This document shows, piece by piece, positions 7,497 to 9,862 of a stretch of DNA of 9,862 bases; the first letter of the stretch is position 1, and every line of letters begins with the position of its first letter. Both the position numbers and the translations under genes were made by a program. The DNA is taken from the NCBI GenBank assembly GCA_029264075.1, contig JARICQ010000062.1:1-9862 (forward strand), given 5' to 3'. The stretch is from Tissierellaceae bacterium. GTDB lineage: Bacteria > Bacillota > Clostridia > Tissierellales > Tissierellaceae. Below the pieces are notes generated by a model. That model was given only the letters and a program-made list of their open reading frames with translations. It did no database searches and had not been told where the DNA came from.

Positions 7497-8846
7497 ATGG
7501 ATATTAATAGAGGCGATATAATAGAAGGAGAAATAGTAGACTTTACACATGAGGGAAATGGAGTTATGAAAATAGATGACTTTATATACTTTGTGTCAGG
7601 GGCTTTGATAGGAGATAGGGTAAAAGCAAAAGTAGAAAAGATAAAGAAGAATTTTGCTATAGCTACAACAATAGAAATAATAGAAGCTTCAAAAGATAGA
7701 ATAGAAAGAGATAAAAATATAGAAGAATCACTAGGTGGAATTCCCTTAATTAACTATAAATATGAAAAACAATTGGAATGGAAAAAAGAGAAGGTAGAAA
7801 AGGATTTAGAAAAGTTTGCAGGTATCAATGATTTAAAAGTAGATGATGTAATAGGAATGGAGGTGCCTTATAGATATAGAAACCATGTACAGGTTCCAGT
7901 CGCCAGTAAGGCTGGTAAAACTATAATAGGCTTCTATGAAGCAGGTACAAATGATATAGTTCCAATGAGAGAGACTATACTCCAAAGTGAAACAGGAAAC
8001 AAGGTATTATCTATAGTAAAGCAGTGGATAGATAGATATGGAATTAAAGCTTATGATAGAAGAAAACAAAAGGGTACACTTAGACATATTGGAATAAGGA
8101 CAAATGACAAGGATGAAGCTATGCTTATACTTGTTACAGGAGAAGATATGATTCCTAAAAAAGATGAATTACTAGAGCTGATAAAGAACAACACAGATCA
8201 AATAAAAAGTGTATATCAAAATGTAAACAAGATGAAATCACCAGTAGTCTATGGAAATAAATACAAACTCTTATTCGGAGAAGAAAAATTAATAGACACT
8301 ATTGGAAACTACAAGTTTTCTGTATCTCCAAATTCATTTTTTCAAACAAATAGAATTCAAGCAGAAAAACTATATGATAAGGTAGTTGAGTTTCTGGATT
8401 TAAAAGAAAATGATACAGTATATGATTTATATTCAGGTACAGGTACGATATCAATATATATAGCAGAAAAAGTAGAAAGAGTATATGGAATAGAAGTAGT
8501 TCCATCAGCAATAAAAGATGCAAAGGAAAACGCTGTGATAAATAATATTGGTAATGTAGAATATATACTTGGAAAAGCTGAAGAAATCATGCCGAAAATA
8601 TCAGAAATCAAAAAACCAAATAAAATAATCTTGGATCCTCCAAGAAAAGGCTGTGAAAAAGAATTAATAGAAAAAATAATAGAGATTAGCCCTGAGAGAA
8701 TAGTTTATGTTTCTTGTAATTCAAGCACAATGGCAAGAGACATCAGACACTTAATAGAAAGTGGATATAAGGCAGTAGAAGTACAACCAGTGGATATGTT
8801 CCCCCACGCAATGGACATTGAAGCCGTAACACTGCTTACAAAGTAA
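7497..8846 (+). CDS. rlmD: 23S rRNA (uracil-C5) methyltransferase, RlmD/RumA type
   Basis: An S-adenosylmethionine-dependent enzyme that makes 5-methyluridine in 23S rRNA, at U1939 and, in RlmCD-type firmicute enzymes, also U747. An N-terminal TRAM RNA-binding domain (about 1-60) holds GDIIEGEIVDFTHEGNGV. The SAM loop is DLYSGTGT (310-317), followed by GIEVVPSAI. LDPPRKGC (379-386) is the active-site DPP motif. VSCNSSTMARD gives the nucleophile C407. The general base is E442 in the C-terminal DIEAVTLL. Oddly, the four iron-sulfur cysteines expected for RumA are absent: the CGGC segment reads LGGI (79-82), the earlier position is K73 and the late one is T160. Only C386 and C407 remain. At 449 aa it is full length and the core looks intact. 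AGGAGG (7486-7491) lies five bases before the ATG. Its last codons are repeated downstream. Confidence 0.95.
   Translation: MDINRGDIIEGEIVDFTHEGNGVMKIDDFIYFVSGALIGDRVKAKVEKIKKNFAIATTIEIIEASKDRIERDKNIEESLGGIPLINYKYEKQLEWKKEKVEKDLEKFAGINDLKVDDVIGMEVPYRYRNHVQVPVASKAGKTIIGFYEAGTNDIVPMRETILQSETGNKVLSIVKQWIDRYGIKAYDRRKQKGTLRHIGIRTNDKDEAMLILVTGEDMIPKKDELLELIKNNTDQIKSVYQNVNKMKSPVVYGNKYKLLFGEEKLIDTIGNYKFSVSPNSFFQTNRIQAEKLYDKVVEFLDLKENDTVYDLYSGTGTISIYIAEKVERVYGIEVVPSAIKDAKENAVINNIGNVEYILGKAEEIMPKISEIKKPNKIILDPPRKGCEKELIEKIIEISPERIVYVSCNSSTMARDIRHLIESGYKAVEVQPVDMFPHAMDIEAVTLLTK
8819..8842 (+). repeat. 24-base direct repeat, copy 1 (3' end of rlmD)
   Basis: TGAAGCCGTAACACTGCTTA followed by CAAA encodes the last residues of RlmD (EAVTLLT). 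The identical 24 bases recur at 8920-8943, 101 bases downstream. Its right part pairs with the next bases, CTGCTTAC (8832-8839) with GTAAGCAG (8843-8850) over an AAA loop. The stop codon TAA (8844-8846) is in the stem. Beyond a 3x3 internal loop, CGTA (8825-8828) pairs with TACG (8854-8857). Confidence 0.85.
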
Positions 8847-8868
8847 GCAGATGTACGTCTCATGTCAG

Positions 8869-8913
8869 GAATGCCCAAGAAGACAAATTGTGTGAAGTCT
8901 GATTGGTGCATTC
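8869..8913 (+). other. Long imperfect hairpin between the direct repeats
   Basis: GAATGC (8869-8874) pairs with GCATTC (8908-8913). After a single bulged T (8907), CCAA (8875-8878) pairs with TTGG (8903-8906). A tandem G-A mismatch (8879-8880 against 8901-8902) follows, and AGAC (8881-8884) pairs with GTCT (8897-8900), closing a 12-base loop. That gives 14 Watson-Crick pairs in 45 bases. GC content over 8851-8920 is about 44%, clearly above the surrounding AT-rich DNA. There is no T tail, so it is not a standard terminator. No convincing reading frame occupies the segment. Confidence 0.6.
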
Positions 8914-8919
8914 TACGGC

Positions 8920-8943
8920 TGAAGCCGTAACACTGCTTACAAA
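8920..8943 (+). repeat. 24-base direct repeat, copy 2 (downstream of rlmD)
   Basis: An exact copy of 8819-8842, lying in non-coding sequence. In the rlmD register it would read HSTAEAVTLLTNNSFNV before a stop, but an in-frame TGA (8900-8902) lies upstream. The bases just before it make a small hairpin with its start: TACGGC (8914-8919), a TGAA loop, then GCCGTA (8924-8929). The two copies therefore bracket a 77-base segment. Confidence 0.85.
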
Positions 8944-8956
8944 TAATAGTTTTAAT

Positions 8957-8981
8957 GTTTAATATTTATCTTGGTGGGTAG
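8957..8981 (+). promoter_or_regulatory. Sigma-B-like promoter candidate for the lipoprotein gene
   Basis: GTTTAA (8957-8962) and GGGTAG (8976-8981) are separated by 13 bases. This matches the general-stress sigma-B consensus of Bacillus-type bacteria (GTTTAA, 12-15 bases, GGGTAT) at 11 of 12 positions. Transcription would start near 8988, ahead of AAGGAG at 9002-9007. A housekeeping alternative is TACAAT at 8985-8990, but it lacks a good -35. Confidence 0.4.
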
Positions 8982-9019
8982 ATATACAATAGAACAAAAA
9001 AAAGGAGTGTTTAATAGTT

Positions 9020-9655
9020 ATGAGTAAAATTAGTAAAAAGTGGTTATTTTCATTAGTAGCAGTTTTGTCCCTAGCATTGGTGATTACAGGGTGTACTACT
9101 GATGACCCAAATGAGACAGAGCTAGAAGAGGATGTAGACCAAGCAGCAGATAGTGTAGAAGATGCAGCAGATACTGCAGGAGATGAAGTGGAAGATGCAG
9201 TACAAGATGCAGAAGATGAAGTAAGAGATATGAACTATGAAGATATTGTAGTAACTCCAGAAGAAGCATTTGACAAGTTTATGGAACTCTATCCTGATGC
9301 AAAAATCAATCAGATTGATTTAGACAAGGAACTAATGGAGTACCAATATGTTGTAGAAGGTTATGATGCTGAAAATGATTATGAAGTTAAGATTAACCCA
9401 GTAGATGGGAAAATAATAAGTCAAGATGAAGAAATCCTAGACATGGATGATGACATACTTGAGATAACTAAAGATCATTTAGTTAAAATTCCTAATCTTA
9501 TAGAAATGGCTAAACTAGAAGATGCTAGTGGATCTGAATTGGACGAATGGAGTATATCTGAAGACGACGGAAGACTAGTCATGGATATAGAGATAGGTAC
9601 AAAAGAGTATTCCTATGATATGGATACAGAAGAATTATTAGAAAGTGACATGTAA
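9020..9655 (+). CDS. Acidic lipoprotein with two PepSY-like domains
   Basis: A membrane-anchored extracytoplasmic lipoprotein. A basic start (MSKISKKW) and hydrophobic segment (9-22) lead to the lipobox ITGC, with lipidation predicted at C25, the only cysteine. Residues 26-72 are an Asp/Glu/Ala-rich, probably helical spacer (DQAADSVEDAADTAGDEVED), written with a recurring GAAGATGCAG decamer. From V78, TPEEAFDKFMELYPDAKINQIDLDKE to DGKIISQDEE is a PepSY domain. A second, more diverged PepSY-like half runs from about 148 to the end, closing YSYDMDTEELLESD. PepSY domains are linked to peptidase inhibition or binding at the envelope; the actual partner is unknown. The mature protein is extremely acidic. 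AAGGAG lies 12 bases before the ATG, slightly far, but no other in-frame start exists. It is monocistronic, with its own promoter candidate and a strong terminator. Confidence 0.88.
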   Translation: MSKISKKWLFSLVAVLSLALVITGCTTDDPNETELEEDVDQAADSVEDAADTAGDEVEDAVQDAEDEVRDMNYEDIVVTPEEAFDKFMELYPDAKINQIDLDKELMEYQYVVEGYDAENDYEVKINPVDGKIISQDEEILDMDDDILEITKDHLVKIPNLIEMAKLEDASGSELDEWSISEDDGRLVMDIEIGTKEYSYDMDTEELLESDM

Positions 9656-9675
9656 TTTAAAAAAAGAATATTTAT

Positions 9676-9691
9676 TGCTATCTAGATAGCA
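9676..9691. other. Perfect 16-base palindrome
   Basis: TGCTATCTAGATAGCA reads identically on both strands and lies between the lipoprotein stop and the terminator stem. It could be a dimeric protein-binding site or simply extend the 3' RNA structure. With no loop it would fold poorly as RNA. Confidence 0.5.
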
Positions 9692-9693
9692 GC

Positions 9694-9727
9694 AAAACCT
9701 GGTGAAATTAACCAGGTTTTTTCTTTG
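9694..9727 (+). terminator. Strong intrinsic terminator after the lipoprotein gene
   Basis: AAAACCTGGT (9694-9703) pairs perfectly with ACCAGGTTTT (9711-9720) across a seven-base loop. The T run from 9717 continues through TTTTTTCTTT. The A-rich left arm would also support termination from the opposite strand. Confidence 0.9.
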
Positions 9728-9851
9728 TAAAAATTAAAATATTGATTTAATATGAAATAATTAAAATGGGAAAATAATTATATTTTAATACTTTCATTTT
9801 TACTTACATCATGTTAGGCTAATAGAAAGAAGAAAAGCATATATATAAAAT

Positions 9852-9857
9852 AGGAGG
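9852..9857 (+). promoter_or_regulatory. Ribosome binding site of a gene starting beyond the window
   Basis: AGGAGG, perfectly complementary to the 16S rRNA tail, ends five bases before the window edge. A + strand start codon is therefore expected within a few bases past 9862. The 9728-9851 stretch before it is AT-rich leader. I see no riboswitch-like or other clear structure there and no promoter I can defend. Confidence 0.75.
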
Positions 9858-9862
9858 CCAAG

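Noticed and set aside
8705..8911. Minus-strand open frame crossing the rlmD end
   Set aside because: It overlaps the well-supported rlmD antisense, has no ribosome site, and its composition is that of a shadow frame.
8862..8930. Short + strand frame (about 22 codons) between the direct repeats, beginning MSGMPKKTNC
   Set aside because: There is no ribosome binding site, it ends inside the repeat, and the sequence is better explained as a hairpin.
8819..8943. Integron attC site
   Set aside because: The region has an imperfect hairpin with extrahelical bases, but no GTTRRRY/RYYYAAC core pair is present.
9760..9789. AT-only inverted repeat ATTAAAAT / ATTTTAAT in the final leader
   Set aside because: Short AT-only symmetry is expected by chance in this composition, with no supporting features.
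1..9862. CRISPR array, tRNA/rRNA, intact insertion sequence or defence operon
   Set aside because: No regularly spaced repeats, cloverleaf, transposase or defence-type domains were seen on either strand.

Overview
The window reads as chromosomal DNA of a low-GC Gram-positive bacterium, most likely from the Clostridia/Tissierellia side of the Firmicutes. The reasons are strong AT richness, AGA/AGG as the usual arginine codons, strong AGGAGG-type ribosome binding sites, a purine-rich coding strand with every gene on +, a lipobox lipoprotein, and firmicute-type families such as CvfB and a two-zinc-finger TopB. The genus cannot be fixed from sequence alone.

Layout. Position 1 falls one base inside a MATE efflux gene, which ends at 1394 in a hairpin terminator. 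An extended -10 promoter then serves an Uup-like ABC-F ATPase (1477-3360), followed 23 bases later by topB (3384-5573). An AT-rich hairpin closes topB. Next comes a tight three-gene cluster: cvfB (5640-6476), an unrecognised 177-aa protein (6495-7028) and a YbjQ/UPF0145 protein (7046-7363). A dispersed-type imperfect palindromic repeat with a T6 tail (7394-7456) separates this cluster from an RlmD-type 23S rRNA uracil methyltransferase gene (7497-8846). A structured 173-base intergenic region leads to a PepSY lipoprotein gene (9020-9655), which ends in a textbook terminator. The last ~135 bases are an AT-rich leader ending in AGGAGG, so another + strand gene starts just beyond 9862. No stretch without a gene exceeds 300 bases.

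How the genes fit together. Most products are housekeeping functions around translation and nucleic acids: ABC-F on the ribosome, RlmD on 23S rRNA, CvfB as an S1 RNA-binding regulator, and TopB on DNA. An exporter and a surface lipoprotein flank them. I see no defence system, CRISPR array, prophage or intact insertion sequence, and I do not think the window holds a complete undescribed system.

The part most worth a second look is the 3' end of rlmD. A 24-base perfect direct repeat of the gene's last codons recurs 101 bases downstream. The 77 bases between the copies are richer in GC than the surroundings and fold into a long imperfect hairpin. This resembles an integration scar or a small structured repeat element. 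Other notable points are the loss of all four expected iron-sulfur cysteines in RlmD, a sigma-B-like promoter before the lipoprotein gene, and a G7-C-A7 tract in the ABC-F signature motif.
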